A DNA stretch of 64,000 nucleotides from an uncultured Poribacteria bacterium (GCA_951828385.1 OX639973.1:6302845-6366844), one strand, 5' to 3'. Counted from the stretch's first letter, positions 18,642 to 28,251 are shown. Made by a program: numbers and translations. Notes: generated by a model not told the origin, from the sequence alone.

Positions 18642-19586
18642 TTATGAATGCTGCGCATTACACAGAAGATTGCCCGCTTGTTCACACGCAACCTGTTCTA
18701 ACTGCAGCGTGGTGTGGCTGATGCCAAAATGTGTTTGTAACTCGGCGTTGATCTGTTCAAGAATCCGATCGGAGGCTAAGGTGGTGTTTTCATCAACTAC
18801 AACATGTGCACTCAACGCACAATAGTTAGAACACAGCGACCAGATGTGCAGGTCATGGACATCTTTAACCGGTTCTAAACTACGGAGATGGGTGGCAACA
18901 GTGTCAGCGTCGGCATCCCGTGGTGAATTTTCAAGCAGAATATGCACCGCCTCTTTTGTCACATTTACAGCGCCGAAGAGAATAATCCCACCGATAAGGA
19001 AACTCAGGAGCGCATCGATCGGATACCACCCCGTCCAAAAGATAATCGCGCCTCCCACAACGACAGCCACAGAAGATAGGGTATCCCCTATCACATGGAG
19101 CACCGCGCTGCGGACGTTGAGGTTACCATGACTCTCACCGTGCAGTTTCCATAGAATGAGAAGATTCCCGACCAAACCGAGACACGCTACAATAAACATA
19201 CCCGTGACTTTTATCTCTGTCGGTGACATGTATCTCTGATATGCTTTGTAGAAAATCCAACCGGAGATCGCGATGAGCGATACGCCATTCACAAAAGCGG
19301 CGAAAACCTCGGCACGATGATACCCGTAGGTACGCGAAGAGGTCGCAGGACGTGTGGAAAGATAGATCGCCAACCAACTGATCAGGAGCGAGGCAACATC
19401 CGAGAACACATGCGCCGCATCACTCAGCAGCGCAAGGCTACCCGACCAGATGCCGCCGATGAGTTCGCCAAGAAAGACGCAAAATGTGATAAGCACAGCA
19501 AACTTAAATTTCTTCTGTAGATGACTCTGATGACTATGCTCGTGCGCGTCGCCGTGGTGGTGATGCTCGTGGCTGTGGTTGTGCAA
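18642..19586 (-). CDS. Cation diffusion facilitator (CzcD/ZitB-type zinc exporter)
   Basis: About 314 residues. A His-rich N-terminus (HNHSHEHHHHGDAHEHSH) precedes six transmembrane helices. The zinc-site motif in TM2 is SLALLSDAAHVFSDV (H and D ligands), and the TM5 partner is HVIGDTLSSVAVV. The C-terminal cytoplasmic domain has the CDF ferredoxin-like fold (PVKDVHDLHIWSLCSNYCALSAHVVV). CDF proteins export Zn, Co or Cd in exchange for protons. TTG at 19586 follows AGGGAG by five bases and is preferred over an upstream GTG at 19616. Confidence 0.93.
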   Translation of the reverse strand: MHNHSHEHHHHGDAHEHSHQSHLQKKFKFAVLITFCVFLGELIGGIWSGSLALLSDAAHVFSDVASLLISWLAIYLSTRPATSSRTYGYHRAEVFAAFVNGVSLIAISGWIFYKAYQRYMSPTEIKVTGMFIVACLGLVGNLLILWKLHGESHGNLNVRSAVLHVIGDTLSSVAVVVGGAIIFWTGWYPIDALLSFLIGGIILFGAVNVTKEAVHILLENSPRDADADTVATHLRSLEPVKDVHDLHIWSLCSNYCALSAHVVVDENTTLASDRILEQINAELQTHFGISHTTLQLEQVACEQAGNLLCNAQHS

Positions 19587-19685
19587 AGTGTCTCCCTTTA
19601 AAAGTAGTAGGCACACTCCGTTGTGCCGAAACTAAAAACGTAACCGAACCGAAGCACAGAGACCTCGACCTACAACTATTTTCGT

Positions 19686-20003
19686 TTAGTCCGAATCGGT
19701 AGACTTGCTCTTTGATTCGCCGCTTGTATCCGTTTTCTTCTCTTTTTTCTCGCTTTTGTCTGATGACGAACTTTTATCCGACGACTCCTTTTTGTCTTTC
19801 TTTGCTGATTCTTTGTAGCCCTCACTTCGGTAGTCGGTCGTGTAGAATCCGGATCCTTTGAAAATCAGACCCGCACCTGCCCCGATGAGCCGTTTTACTT
19901 TCCCACCGCACTCAGGACATTCCTCTATTGCCGGTGCCGTGATGCCTTGAAACTTCTCGAAGCGGACATCACACGCGAGACACTTATAGTCGTATGTGGG
20001 CAT
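19686..20003 (-). CDS. FmdB-family zinc-ribbon regulatory protein
   Basis: This 105-residue protein starts MPTYDYKCLACDVRFEKF, the FmdB hallmark. It has zinc-ribbon cysteines at C8/C11 and C29/C32 (CLAC, CPECGG), then GSGFYTTDYRSEGY. The last 40 residues are a low-complexity Ser/Lys/Asp/Glu tail, common in this family. A GGAGG ribosome site precedes the ATG. The family name comes from a putative regulator of formamidase genes; the real role is not established. Confidence 0.92.
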   Translation of the reverse strand: MPTYDYKCLACDVRFEKFQGITAPAIEECPECGGKVKRLIGAGAGLIFKGSGFYTTDYRSEGYKESAKKDKKESSDKSSSSDKSEKKEKKTDTSGESKSKSTDSD

Positions 20004-20276
20004 GTTCGGTTTTCCTCCTTTTCCATGTTTTTGGCAAGCAGATTGCCTTGTATCGGTGAATTGTGCTCACGATTTCTGCGTTGCCCTAAAAAGTTGATTG
20101 ATAAAAAGCGTGTATTCTGATAAATTTTAATCGTTACACGCGCAAAAGTCAAGTGATTTTGTAATTAGTGGAGTTATTCAATTCTCACGAAGCACTTTTA
20201 GGGTCGAAATTTTGTAGGCACGATTTATAAGTACTCTAACTGATATTTCTCAAAAGTTATTGTAAAGCAGTGATTA

Positions 20277-21434
20277 TCAAGGTTCTTTTGGTATTATTGT
20301 ATGAAAATGCGTTATGAAGTCCGTAAGTGTCTGTCTTTCTCCGGTGAGTTGAAGTTGTATCTGATGAAATGTGCGTCGTTCTGAGATACTGATTTGGAGC
20401 AAGATGAGGTAGCTGATGACTTTTATGCCGAGAGAGACATAGGCACCTTCTCTGCTTTGTAGGCTCATGGCAGAAACGCGCAGATTCGATTTGAAATACC
20501 GCCAAAACTGTTCAATACCATGGTGTTGCGACCAAATCCTCATTGCTTCAGAAGTGCGTAAAGGTTTTCCAAAGCCCAAGAGTGTTCGTATCTTGCCTCT
20601 ATCGCGAAAGAAGATGACGATACATTCGCCAAATGTTGGACTTATTGCCTTGGCACGACAGACAGGTTTATCGCACCCCCATTGTTCTTCGCGCAACTCT
20701 ATGTTCTTTTTATGAACCGAAAGTTTCGCTTTTGTATCAGCGATGGTCATGACGAAGTTATTTTTTCCATGAACTAATATAGAGGTAAACCCTAACTCCG
20801 ATAAGGCCTGAACAAGTTTACGGCTCGCATACCATGAATCGAAGGTGATCGGATACTTTCTCAGGTCTATGCCTTGGGTATCAAAGAACTCTAAAACTTC
20901 TTTGAGCATGGTGATAACGAGCGTCGGTTTATCTGTGTTGCCGCGTCCTTGTTTACTGACGAGACGCATATCTAAGGGGATCACGCGATTCGCGCACTTC
21001 AGTGTGATGCCTAAGACGTTTTGACACCAGATCGCAGTATTGTGTTCTTTCGAGTAGTAGTTTGAACAATAAGATAGTGTCTCTGCGTCGCGTGGTAGAT
21101 TCGTATCATCAACACTGACAGTGATACACCGCCGTGATTGCGTTGAAGCACTCTTACTTTCAGTGTCTGTGATGAAATCGATTGCCATCGCACATCCGAG
21201 TCGGAGATTCAAACATTTCGAGTGATAAAGACTCAGAGGGTTTCCAAGGTTGCGATAAAGACGTGCTTTGGGAAGTTTCAAGGCATCGGCGACTTGATTT
21301 GGGTTGTAAAGTCCAAAGAGATGGCAAACGCAGAGCAGAAGTAGCGTCTCAATGATTTGCTGCCTCATCCGCCGAAAGTAAGAAGAAAACAGGTCTTGAA
21401 AAAAGATTGTAGATTTGATAATCTTATGACGCAT
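20277..21434 (-). CDS. IS4-superfamily DDE transposase
   Basis: This 385-residue transposase has catalytic blocks in order. They are ITVSVDDTNLPRD (first Asp, about residue 109), ITFDSWYASRKL (second Asp), and HHGIEQFWRYFKSNLR (the Glu of the Y-R-E-K-like block). The N-terminal helical region is short. It fills almost the whole element between the inverted repeats and appears intact, so the element may still be active. A hairpin in the leader hides its ribosome site. Confidence 0.88.
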   Translation of the reverse strand: MRHKIIKSTIFFQDLFSSYFRRMRQQIIETLLLLCVCHLFGLYNPNQVADALKLPKARLYRNLGNPLSLYHSKCLNLRLGCAMAIDFITDTESKSASTQSRRCITVSVDDTNLPRDAETLSYCSNYYSKEHNTAIWCQNVLGITLKCANRVIPLDMRLVSKQGRGNTDKPTLVITMLKEVLEFFDTQGIDLRKYPITFDSWYASRKLVQALSELGFTSILVHGKNNFVMTIADTKAKLSVHKKNIELREEQWGCDKPVCRAKAISPTFGECIVIFFRDRGKIRTLLGFGKPLRTSEAMRIWSQHHGIEQFWRYFKSNLRVSAMSLQSREGAYVSLGIKVISYLILLQISISERRTFHQIQLQLTGERQTLTDFITHFHTIIPKEP

Positions 21435-21444
21435 GAGATGTCCT

Positions 21445-21480
21445 CCTAATGACTCAGAGGTGGTTCTTTAAGTCATTAGG
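21445..21480 (-). promoter_or_regulatory. Hairpin overlapping the transposase ribosome-binding site
   Basis: Perfect 10-bp arms CCTAATGACT/AGTCATTAGG (21480-21471 and 21454-21445, minus strand) end within the TAGGAGG ribosome site eight bases before the ATG at 21434. The fold would block translation of read-through transcripts. Confidence 0.6.
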
Positions 21481-21622
21481 ATGTCATTTCATGCCATAAA
21501 AATCAAGCAACTTTTTCAAAAACATCGCATTTTCAGCTTGCTATACCTGCGATCTCTTGATGATTACTGCCTCCTTGATAACTCTGATAAATATCAGTCT
21601 AATTATCCTGAACATCCTGATT

Positions 21623-21683
21623 CTGACAATTGATAACCGACCACTGATCGCTACTGACAACTGATAACTGACAACTGACAACT
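21623..21683. repeat. Dispersed CTGACAACTGATAACTGACA repeat
   Basis: Several near-tandem copies of CTGATAACTGACAA lie just before the solute-binding protein gene. They are the complement of the repeats at 1645 and 10191. Confidence 0.7.
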
Positions 21684-21698
21684 TGTATCGGAGTTTTT

Positions 21699-23063
21699 AT
21701 GTTTCGTTTCCCGATTGACGTTGAAAGCTTCCCGCTCGGTAAGGGACCGATGGTAATGCTGGTGCTTTTTCTCATCTCTACACTTTTCATCTTCGGACGT
21801 TCCGAGGAGCACGGTGAAGACTTGGAATTTTGGATCTTCGCAAACACCCACTACGAAGAGTACCAAGCACGCGTACCGATTTTTGAGGCACAAAACCCAG
21901 GCGTTAACGTCCAACTCATCAATTTTGGTGGCACGATGCACGATAAACTCCTCGCTGCCATGCTTTCCAATTTCGGCGCGCCAGATCTCGTTGAAGTGGA
22001 GATTACATCCATCGGCCGGTTTCTCAAAGGCGCTATTGACGAAGTCGGATTTCTCGATCTCCGTCCGCGTTTAGAGAGCGAAGGGTGGATGGACAAGTTG
22101 GTCGTCAGCCGATTCACACCATGGTCCTATCGAGGGCGGATTTTCGGTATCCCGCACGATCTGCACCCTGTTGTGCTCCTTTATCGCGACGACCTCTTTA
22201 AAGCAGCTGGCGTTGAGATGACGGAGGTTGAAACATGGGATGATTTCATCGCTGCTGGAAAAAAAGCGACGCGTGATCTTGATGGCGACGGTAAAATCGA
22301 CCAGTACGCGATTGTGTTAGATCGACGCACGGAAAGCGACTATTTTAGCCTACTGCTCCAACAAGGTGGCGGCTTTTTTGATGAGGACGGCACCGTTATT
22401 ATTGACAGTGAACTCGCAATTGAGACATTAGCGTTTTTCACGGCGTTGTTCAACGAACATAAAATCGCGACACCGGTATACGGGACATGGCACGGCGACC
22501 CAAGCAACTTCGCCGCGATGCAGGATGGCAAGATCCTCTCTATTCTTGCACCCGATTGGTATGTAGGGATCCTCAAAAGTCAGGTACCGCAAATGTCGGG
22601 CAAATGGAAAGCCGTCGGGATACCAGCATGGCATCCCAATGGCAGACGGACGACGACACGCGGTGGCACGATGGTTGGGATTACAAAGCAGTGCAAGAAC
22701 CCTGATCGTGCGTGGGAACTGCTCAAGTTTACCTATTTTGATAGACCCGGTCTCGTGAACCGATATGAGACGACGCGGATTATTCCACCACTCAAAGCCG
22801 CATGGGACGCACCTATCTTTAAAGAACCTGATGTTTACTTGGGTGGACAGCCGCTTGGGGAGTTATTTATCCAACTCGCCCCCGATTTACCGCCACGTTA
22901 TCAGAACCCCTATTGGTCAGAAGGGGCAGATCTGCTCAACGATGCGATCTTCGCTGCAGTGACAGAAAAGCAGACCCCAAGAGAGGCGTTAACAGACCTC
23001 GCCGAGAAGGTACGCGCCCTTATGGCGAAAGACAGTAGTAGATGGGGAGAAAGGAATCATTAA
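21699..23063 (+). CDS. Extracellular solute-binding protein of a sugar ABC transporter
   Basis: This 454-residue protein has a hydrophobic anchor or signal (MVMLVLFLISTLFIFG, residues 18-33) without an obvious lipobox cysteine. The type 1 sugar-binding fold shows in LEFWIFANTHYEEYQARVPIFEAQNPGVNVQLI, APDLVEVEITSIGRFL and TWDDFIAAGKKATRDL. A calcium-loop-like DLDGDGKIDQYA lies near residue 190. The permease gene starts four bases after the stop, so both form one operon. The substrate is unknown, probably an oligosaccharide given the family. Confidence 0.9.
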   Translation: MFRFPIDVESFPLGKGPMVMLVLFLISTLFIFGRSEEHGEDLEFWIFANTHYEEYQARVPIFEAQNPGVNVQLINFGGTMHDKLLAAMLSNFGAPDLVEVEITSIGRFLKGAIDEVGFLDLRPRLESEGWMDKLVVSRFTPWSYRGRIFGIPHDLHPVVLLYRDDLFKAAGVEMTEVETWDDFIAAGKKATRDLDGDGKIDQYAIVLDRRTESDYFSLLLQQGGGFFDEDGTVIIDSELAIETLAFFTALFNEHKIATPVYGTWHGDPSNFAAMQDGKILSILAPDWYVGILKSQVPQMSGKWKAVGIPAWHPNGRRTTTRGGTMVGITKQCKNPDRAWELLKFTYFDRPGLVNRYETTRIIPPLKAAWDAPIFKEPDVYLGGQPLGELFIQLAPDLPPRYQNPYWSEGADLLNDAIFAAVTEKQTPREALTDLAEKVRALMAKDSSRWGERNH

Positions 23064-23067
23064 AGAT

Positions 23068-23967
23068 ATGCAAAGAAAACGGGCAACGAACCTGTTTTGG
23101 AATCAGCAACAAAAAATAGCACCCTATCTCTTTATCGCGCCGTTTTACCTACTATTTGTCGTCTTTATGGGGTATCCGCTCATTTCGTCACTTGTGATGA
23201 GCCTCTATGAGATGCGCGGGTTCCAAAGCCGGATATTTGTCGGTTTCGGGAACTTTACAGACCTGTTCCGAGATCCTATCTTCTGGAAATCACTGCGGAA
23301 TACCGCCTATTTCGCTGCAGGCACGCTCATTCTCCAATTGCCGATTGCTTTATTGTTGGCAATTCTGCTCAATTCCAAGTTCGTCAAGGGGAAAAATTTC
23401 CTCAGACTCGCCTTTTTCGCACCGGTACTGGTTGCCGGTGTCTTCGTTGCGATTATCTTTAACCTCGTCTATGATCAGCGGGCAGGCTTAGTCAACCAAG
23501 AATTCGTTCTCTTCGGTAAGGAGATCGGTTGGCTAAACGAGGAGAATTATGTGATGCCAGCTGTCATTCTAACGGGCGTTTGGCAGTGGGCAGGGTTCAA
23601 CATGATCTATTTTTTAGCGGGTTTACAAGGCATCCGGCAGGAGTTGTATGAAGCCGCGGCAGTTGACGGCGCGAATTGGTGGCAAGCGTTCGTTCATGTC
23701 ACGCTGCCATCGTTGCGTCCAGTTATCGCCTTCGTTGTCGTCGTTTCGATGATTGGGTCGCTCCAACTTTTTGATCTGCCATTCATTTTGACAAACGGGG
23801 GTGAACCTGCAGATGCAGGATCAACAATAGTGATGTATCTCTACAAAAACGGTTTTCAGTTCATGCGTCTCGGCTATGCGGCGACAATCGGATGGGTACT
23901 GTTTTTCATTATTGCTGTTATCTCAATCGTACAATTGAAATTGCTCGGTATCTTCCGAGATGAATAA
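23068..23967 (+). CDS. ABC sugar transporter permease (MalF/UgpA type)
   Basis: This 299-residue membrane protein has six hydrophobic segments and the EAA loop ELYEAAAVDGANWWQAFVHVTLPSLRP (about residues 190-217), which docks the ATPase. It pairs with the binding protein upstream. The second permease (MalG type) that usually follows is absent; a repeat-bearing gap and hisA come next. No ATPase gene lies in the window, so a shared MsmX-like ATPase elsewhere and a second permease elsewhere, or loss, must be assumed. Confidence 0.92.
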   Translation: MQRKRATNLFWNQQQKIAPYLFIAPFYLLFVVFMGYPLISSLVMSLYEMRGFQSRIFVGFGNFTDLFRDPIFWKSLRNTAYFAAGTLILQLPIALLLAILLNSKFVKGKNFLRLAFFAPVLVAGVFVAIIFNLVYDQRAGLVNQEFVLFGKEIGWLNEENYVMPAVILTGVWQWAGFNMIYFLAGLQGIRQELYEAAAVDGANWWQAFVHVTLPSLRPVIAFVVVVSMIGSLQLFDLPFILTNGGEPADAGSTIVMYLYKNGFQFMRLGYAATIGWVLFFIIAVISIVQLKLLGIFRDE

Positions 23968-24135
23968 CAAACAAAACAGGGCTTACGCATATTAGAAATA
24001 CTAAAGGCAGGATGGATGGAAGAAACGGAAGGATGGTGGAACATCCCTCTATGCTTCTAACCTTCCTATCTTCCAATTCCGCAAGCAAACAAATGGATTT
24101 CGCGTCTGATCTATGAACCGCAAGGAAAATTAAAA

Positions 24136-24846
24136 ATGCAGATATTACCGGCAATTGATCTTCGTGACGGAAAATGTGTAAATTTAGTACAGGGCATCGC
24201 CTCGCAGGAAACCGTCTTTTCGGACGCTCCCGTAGAGATGGCGCAACGATGGCAAGCCGAGGGTGCCGAATACTTGCATCTCGTGGATTTAGATGGCGCG
24301 TTTCAAGGTGAATCGGCGAACCTCCATATCGTCGGCGAGATTGTCTCTGCGCTTGATATCCCCGTCCAGCTGGGTGGCGGTATCCGTAGCATGGAACAGT
24401 TGGAAACGGTTCTGGCATTAGGTGTAGATCGTGCGATTTTAGGCACAGTTGCCCTCAAACAACCGAGTCTCGTGAAACAGGCGTGTGCTGAATATGGCGC
24501 GCGCATCGCTGTCGGTATTGATGCGAAAGACGGAAGGGTCGCCACAGAAGGATGGTTGGAGGTGTCTCAGAAATCCGCTGTTGAATTCGCACAGGAGATG
24601 GCGGAGGTGCAAACGATTATCTATACCGACATCAAGAGCGACGGTATGCTCAAGGGACCGAATGTTGACGCAACAGCGGCTATTATTGATGCCGTTCCTG
24701 CGAATGTGATCGCTTCGGGCGGAGTAACATCGCTTGCTGATGTAGCCAATTTGAAACAGATCGGTGCCAGCGGTGCGATTATAGGACGTGCTTTGTATAC
24801 CGGTGATCTCACCCTGCGTGACGCAATTGCTGCGTCTCTTTCTTAG
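24136..24846 (+). CDS. hisA: Phosphoribosylformimino-5-aminoimidazole carboxamide ribotide isomerase HisA
   Basis: This 236-residue TIM barrel catalyses the Amadori rearrangement of ProFAR in histidine synthesis. The catalytic Asp lies in LPAIDLRDGKCVNLVQG near the start, and the second in IIYTDIKSDGMLKGPN. The phosphate sites LGGGIRS and IASGGVTS are present. The stand-alone position, away from hisF, hisH and hisB, is unusual for a compact his operon but common in dispersed ones. A strong terminator follows at 24870. The 168-base gap before it carries a GGGCTTACGCA-type dispersed sequence. Confidence 0.95.
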   Translation: MQILPAIDLRDGKCVNLVQGIASQETVFSDAPVEMAQRWQAEGAEYLHLVDLDGAFQGESANLHIVGEIVSALDIPVQLGGGIRSMEQLETVLALGVDRAILGTVALKQPSLVKQACAEYGARIAVGIDAKDGRVATEGWLEVSQKSAVEFAQEMAEVQTIIYTDIKSDGMLKGPNVDATAAIIDAVPANVIASGGVTSLADVANLKQIGASGAIIGRALYTGDLTLRDAIAASLS

Positions 24847-24869
24847 GACTTACGCAGCAAGTATCTGTT

Positions 24870-24904
24870 CGCCGAGGTCCCCGTGCCTCGGCGACCTCTT
24901 TTTT
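24870..24904 (+). terminator. Intrinsic terminator after hisA
   Basis: The stem CGCCGAGG/CCTCGGCG (24870-24877 and 24886-24893), with an 8-base loop, is followed by ACCTC and six T. It sits 24 bases after the hisA stop. Flanking AGGACTTA/TAAGTCCT arms at about 24846 and 24960 enclose it. Confidence 0.7.
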
Positions 24905-25070
24905 CACGGTTTCGCTTACAGCATCCAAAGCGTCCGCTTTCTTCCCAAATGGTGTTTGCCTAAGTCCTGTCTTCATTAACCCCAACTTTCGCCTTACTTG
25001 CTGCCTCAATTACGCCTATTCGTAAAAATCTCCTGTTCCGGATTCCTCTTTTCCAAAATAATGCAACTAT

Positions 25071-25098
25071 TTGATACCTTAAATCCGTCACTTATAAG
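25071..25098 (+). promoter_or_regulatory. Possible promoter of the sigma-propeller fusion
   Basis: TTGATA (25071-25076) and TATAAG (25093-25098) with a 16-base spacer lie 33 bases before the start. It is weaker than the other promoters listed. Confidence 0.35.
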
Positions 25099-25131
25099 TT
25101 AAAAGATAGTCCGGTTTTAGAGGTTCTCGCA

Positions 25132-28100
25132 ATGAAACAGAAAAATGCTGAACTCATTCAACAGGTTTTACAAGGCGATCAAGACGCATTCGGTCTCCTT
25201 GTAAAAAAGTATCAGAAAGGCGTTCATGCGCTTGCATGGCGTAAAATCGGCGACTTTCACATTGCTGAGGAAATTACACAAGATGCGTTTCTCAAGGCAT
25301 ATCACAAACTTGATACCTTGAAAAACCACAACTTGTTTGCTGGTTGGCTCTATGTTATTGCAACACGTTTATGTTCCGATTGGCTTCAAAAAAAATCACG
25401 GTCAATAGAGGTCTTAGAGACTGTTGATGTTAGCACAGTGGAGCAAGGGACATATTCCCAATACATGGCAGAAAAACAGGCGACAGAAGCCGATGAAACT
25501 CGTCGCGAAATCGTCAAGAGGCTCCTGCAAAAATTGCCGGAAAGTGAACGAACAGTGATAACACTCTATTACTTTGGGGAGATGACATGCGAAGCCATTG
25601 GCGAATTTCTCGGTGTCTCCGAGAATACCATCAAGAGCCGCCTGAGCCGGGCGCGTAATCGTTTAAAGAAGGAGGAAGACATGCTCCGACAAAACCTCGG
25701 CAGTTTCCAACTGCCGGCTTATCTAACAGAAAACATCATGCAGGAAATTTCGCGTATCAAACCCGCTGTCCCTTCCGCGAATAAACCGGTAGTACCATGG
25801 GGCGCTGCTGCCGCTGCTGTCGTAGTTTTCCTACTCATCGGAGTCGGGACACAATACCTCTCTCGTTTCCAGAAACCGTACAGTTTAAATGCTACCTCGG
25901 AACCGACCGTTGAGCTCATTGAGGCACTCTTTGTCTTAGACTCACCGGCAAAGCCCGCGACTCGGAATCAGGCAGGCAATTCGGCTATCCTCGGTAAGAC
26001 CCCCGGAGCAGCTCAAAAACCGGATGCACCGCTTTTCGCTGCAGTTGCAGCCGACGAAACTGATATCGCAACGCCCAAACCACAATGGATCCAAACGAAG
26101 GGCCCCGAGGGCGGAAGGGTTGTTAGTCTTTTCGCGACAACGCGCCGGGACATCTACGCTGGAACCGCGGCCGGACTCTATAGGCTCGCAGATGGTGAGC
26201 ACAGATGGCAACTTATCACTAGCGATGCCCCGGAGGCATTCACAGTGTATACCCAAATCGGATGGTGGCCGATGACAGAACATCGCAATACCTTGTATTT
26301 TGCCACCAATATAGAAGTATTGGCTTCTCCGGATAGAGGCGAAACTTGGAATACCCTTGGAACGCATCCGAAAAACCTCCCTATTGGTATAGTGATAACG
26401 GATGGAGAGCTTGGTCCTGAAACGGATATCGTCATCTATCTTGCGCTCGCTGACGGAATTTTCCGCTCCGAGGATGGCGGACAATCATGGACACCTCTGA
26501 AGGATGGCTTAGAAAATCGGAAAATACGTGCCCTCGCCGCAGTAGAAAACACGATATTTGCGGGGACAGATGATGGACTTTATCGCCTTAATAGTGATAC
26601 CGGGACATGGGAACGATTAGTTGTTACGCATGCAGACATGCGCGGACAAAAACAGCCTATCCGTGCCTTGGCAGCTGCGAGACATCGACTCTATGTCGCA
26701 GTAGGAAAACAGTTTACGAATCAAGTGGGGCCGGAAGTTAAAGCGACAATGGTAGGTAATGCATGGTGGGCACTTTATCGCTCAACCGATTTGGGCGATA
26801 CGTGGTATGCCGTAGATCTGAGAAAAAAACTGGAGACTAAAAAGAAGTTTAAAGACAGATCTGTGATTGAATTCTCGGTTGTCACGGATATAGAAAATGA
26901 ACATTCCGCTTCTGTGGGACGCTACGTCAAGATATTCGCATCAGAAGGAAAGGTTATCGTGACAGACCTGCAGGAACACTTCTATTCACTTGATACCGGC
27001 GAGACTTGGACCTCCTTGGATTTAAACGACGCGACACGTCAACGAGAACCGCCTCCAGTCGTAATGCTGGACGCAAATACCTTCTACATAGGCGGCAAAA
27101 CTGGCATCCATCGTACAATCGATGGCGGTCAATCGTGGCATCCATTTAACACCGGAATAGTGAGTACAGATGTCACGAATTTAATCGCTGCTAACGGCAG
27201 ACTCTACGCGCAGGCAGCAGATGGCATTGTGAGTTCAACCGATGGTGGTACATCGTGGACACTGCTTTCTATTGGTCCTGGCGATATTACAGCTCTGGCA
27301 AAATTCAATGCTACCGCTTACGCAAGAGAAGAAAAAAAGATGGTCTCACGATTTTATCGCTTCTCCACTGAGGACGACAGATTTATGTTTATTCCCGGAA
27401 TACCCACTTTTGAAAAAGTCACACCAGATGAACAAGCATGGCTAAATAAAAGAAATGTACCTTTTCGAGAGGCACTTACGGAAGAAACTAAGCAGAATTT
27501 CAAGGTAGATAAACCGTTAGACCTCGCGGATTACGATCTTGACAAGTTAAGTGCGGCACTCACGAAGCAGTTCCATGAAATAAATCCAACACTTTCGCTT
27601 GCACGTTCAGGAAACTTTGCTATTAGCGACACAGCGTACTATGTTGAACGCAGGCAGAAACTCTTCAGATGGAAACCCGGCACTGCTAAATGGCATGACA
27701 CCGGATTCGTAAATGAAGGAAAACGGACTCCCACCGGTCGTTCCAATGCCGATACTGATACTTCCGGTTTTTGGATACCTAGCGGTTTAACACTCGCTGC
27801 ATCGGGGCACACCGTTTACGTCGGTACACGGAATGGCGACCTCTTTCAATCATTTGATGAAGCGGATACTTGGAACAAGGTCACGGCGAATCTTCCGTTT
27901 CCTGTTGAGCATTTCAAAATAATCGCTTTCGCTGGCTCAACCGTTTATATAGCAACCGACAAAGGTGTCACATATTCAAGCGATGGCACTCACTGGCACA
28001 AGACAGTCGATGAGGAAGGCAGAGCGATCGTCATAAACAGATTCGCTATGGCTGGCACAACGGTGTACGGCACCACGGATATACACGTACATCCAGAGCG

Positions 28101-28251
28101 ACATGTGTATCAATTGAAAGCCGATTCTAACACGTGGAAACAAGTTACGCCAGAGATCCGAAGTCGTGTCACCTCTCTTGCCGTTGATGGGAAAATGCTT
28201 TATGTGGGAACCATTGGGCGTGGCGTGCTTCGCTTCACACTTGACGAATAG
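25132..28251 (+). CDS. ECF sigma factor fused to a membrane segment and an Asp-box beta-propeller
   Basis: This 1039-residue protein has three parts. Residues 7-90 are sigma region 2 (IAEEITQDAFLKAYHKL, GWLYVIATRLCSDWL). Residues 124-185 are region 4 with its helix-turn-helix (LPESERTVITLYYFGEMTCEAIGEFLGVSENTIKSRLSRAR). A single transmembrane helix follows at about 223-241 (WGAAAAAVVVFLLIGVGTQ). The remainder (about 315-1039) holds repeated Asp-box motifs such as SEDGGQSWTPL, SPDRGETWNTL, STDLGDTWYAV, TIDGGQSWHPF and STDGGTSWTLL. These are BNR/Ycf48/sortilin-like propeller blades, predicted outside the membrane. The layout suggests a one-protein signalling device without a separate anti-sigma factor. 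No frameshift is seen; release by proteolysis is speculation. Confidence 0.9.
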   Translation: MKQKNAELIQQVLQGDQDAFGLLVKKYQKGVHALAWRKIGDFHIAEEITQDAFLKAYHKLDTLKNHNLFAGWLYVIATRLCSDWLQKKSRSIEVLETVDVSTVEQGTYSQYMAEKQATEADETRREIVKRLLQKLPESERTVITLYYFGEMTCEAIGEFLGVSENTIKSRLSRARNRLKKEEDMLRQNLGSFQLPAYLTENIMQEISRIKPAVPSANKPVVPWGAAAAAVVVFLLIGVGTQYLSRFQKPYSLNATSEPTVELIEALFVLDSPAKPATRNQAGNSAILGKTPGAAQKPDAPLFAAVAADETDIATPKPQWIQTKGPEGGRVVSLFATTRRDIYAGTAAGLYRLADGEHRWQLITSDAPEAFTVYTQIGWWPMTEHRNTLYFATNIEVLASPDRGETWNTLGTHPKNLPIGIVITDGELGPETDIVIYLALADGIFRSEDGGQSWTPLKDGLENRKIRALAAVENTIFAGTDDGLYRLNSDTGTWERLVVTHADMRGQKQPIRALAAARHRLYVAVGKQFTNQVGPEVKATMVGNAWWALYRSTDLGDTWYAVDLRKKLETKKKFKDRSVIEFSVVTDIENEHSASVGRYVKIFASEGKVIVTDLQEHFYSLDTGETWTSLDLNDATRQREPPPVVMLDANTFYIGGKTGIHRTIDGGQSWHPFNTGIVSTDVTNLIAANGRLYAQAADGIVSSTDGGTSWTLLSIGPGDITALAKFNATAYAREEKKMVSRFYRFSTEDDRFMFIPGIPTFEKVTPDEQAWLNKRNVPFREALTEETKQNFKVDKPLDLADYDLDKLSAALTKQFHEINPTLSLARSGNFAISDTAYYVERRQKLFRWKPGTAKWHDTGFVNEGKRTPTGRSNADTDTSGFWIPSGLTLAASGHTVYVGTRNGDLFQSFDEADTWNKVTANLPFPVEHFKIIAFAGSTVYIATDKGVTYSSDGTHWHKTVDEEGRAIVINRFAMAGTTVYGTTDIHVHPERHVYQLKADSNTWKQVTPEIRSRVTSLAVDGKMLYVGTIGRGVLRFTLDE

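Larger units (their letters stand above)
20240..21597. mobile_element. IS4-superfamily insertion sequence with terminal inverted repeats and 5-bp target duplication
   Basis: The left end CTGATATTTCTCAAAAGTTA (from 20240) and the inverted right end CTGATATTTATCAGAGTTAT (from 21597) align with few mismatches and one gap. TCTAA flanks both sides (20235-20239 and 21598-21602). The element is 1358 bases and holds one transposase gene. Length, single gene and 5-bp duplication suit the ISH3-like branch of the IS4 superfamily better than classical IS4. The exact terminal base is uncertain by one or two positions. Confidence 0.75.
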
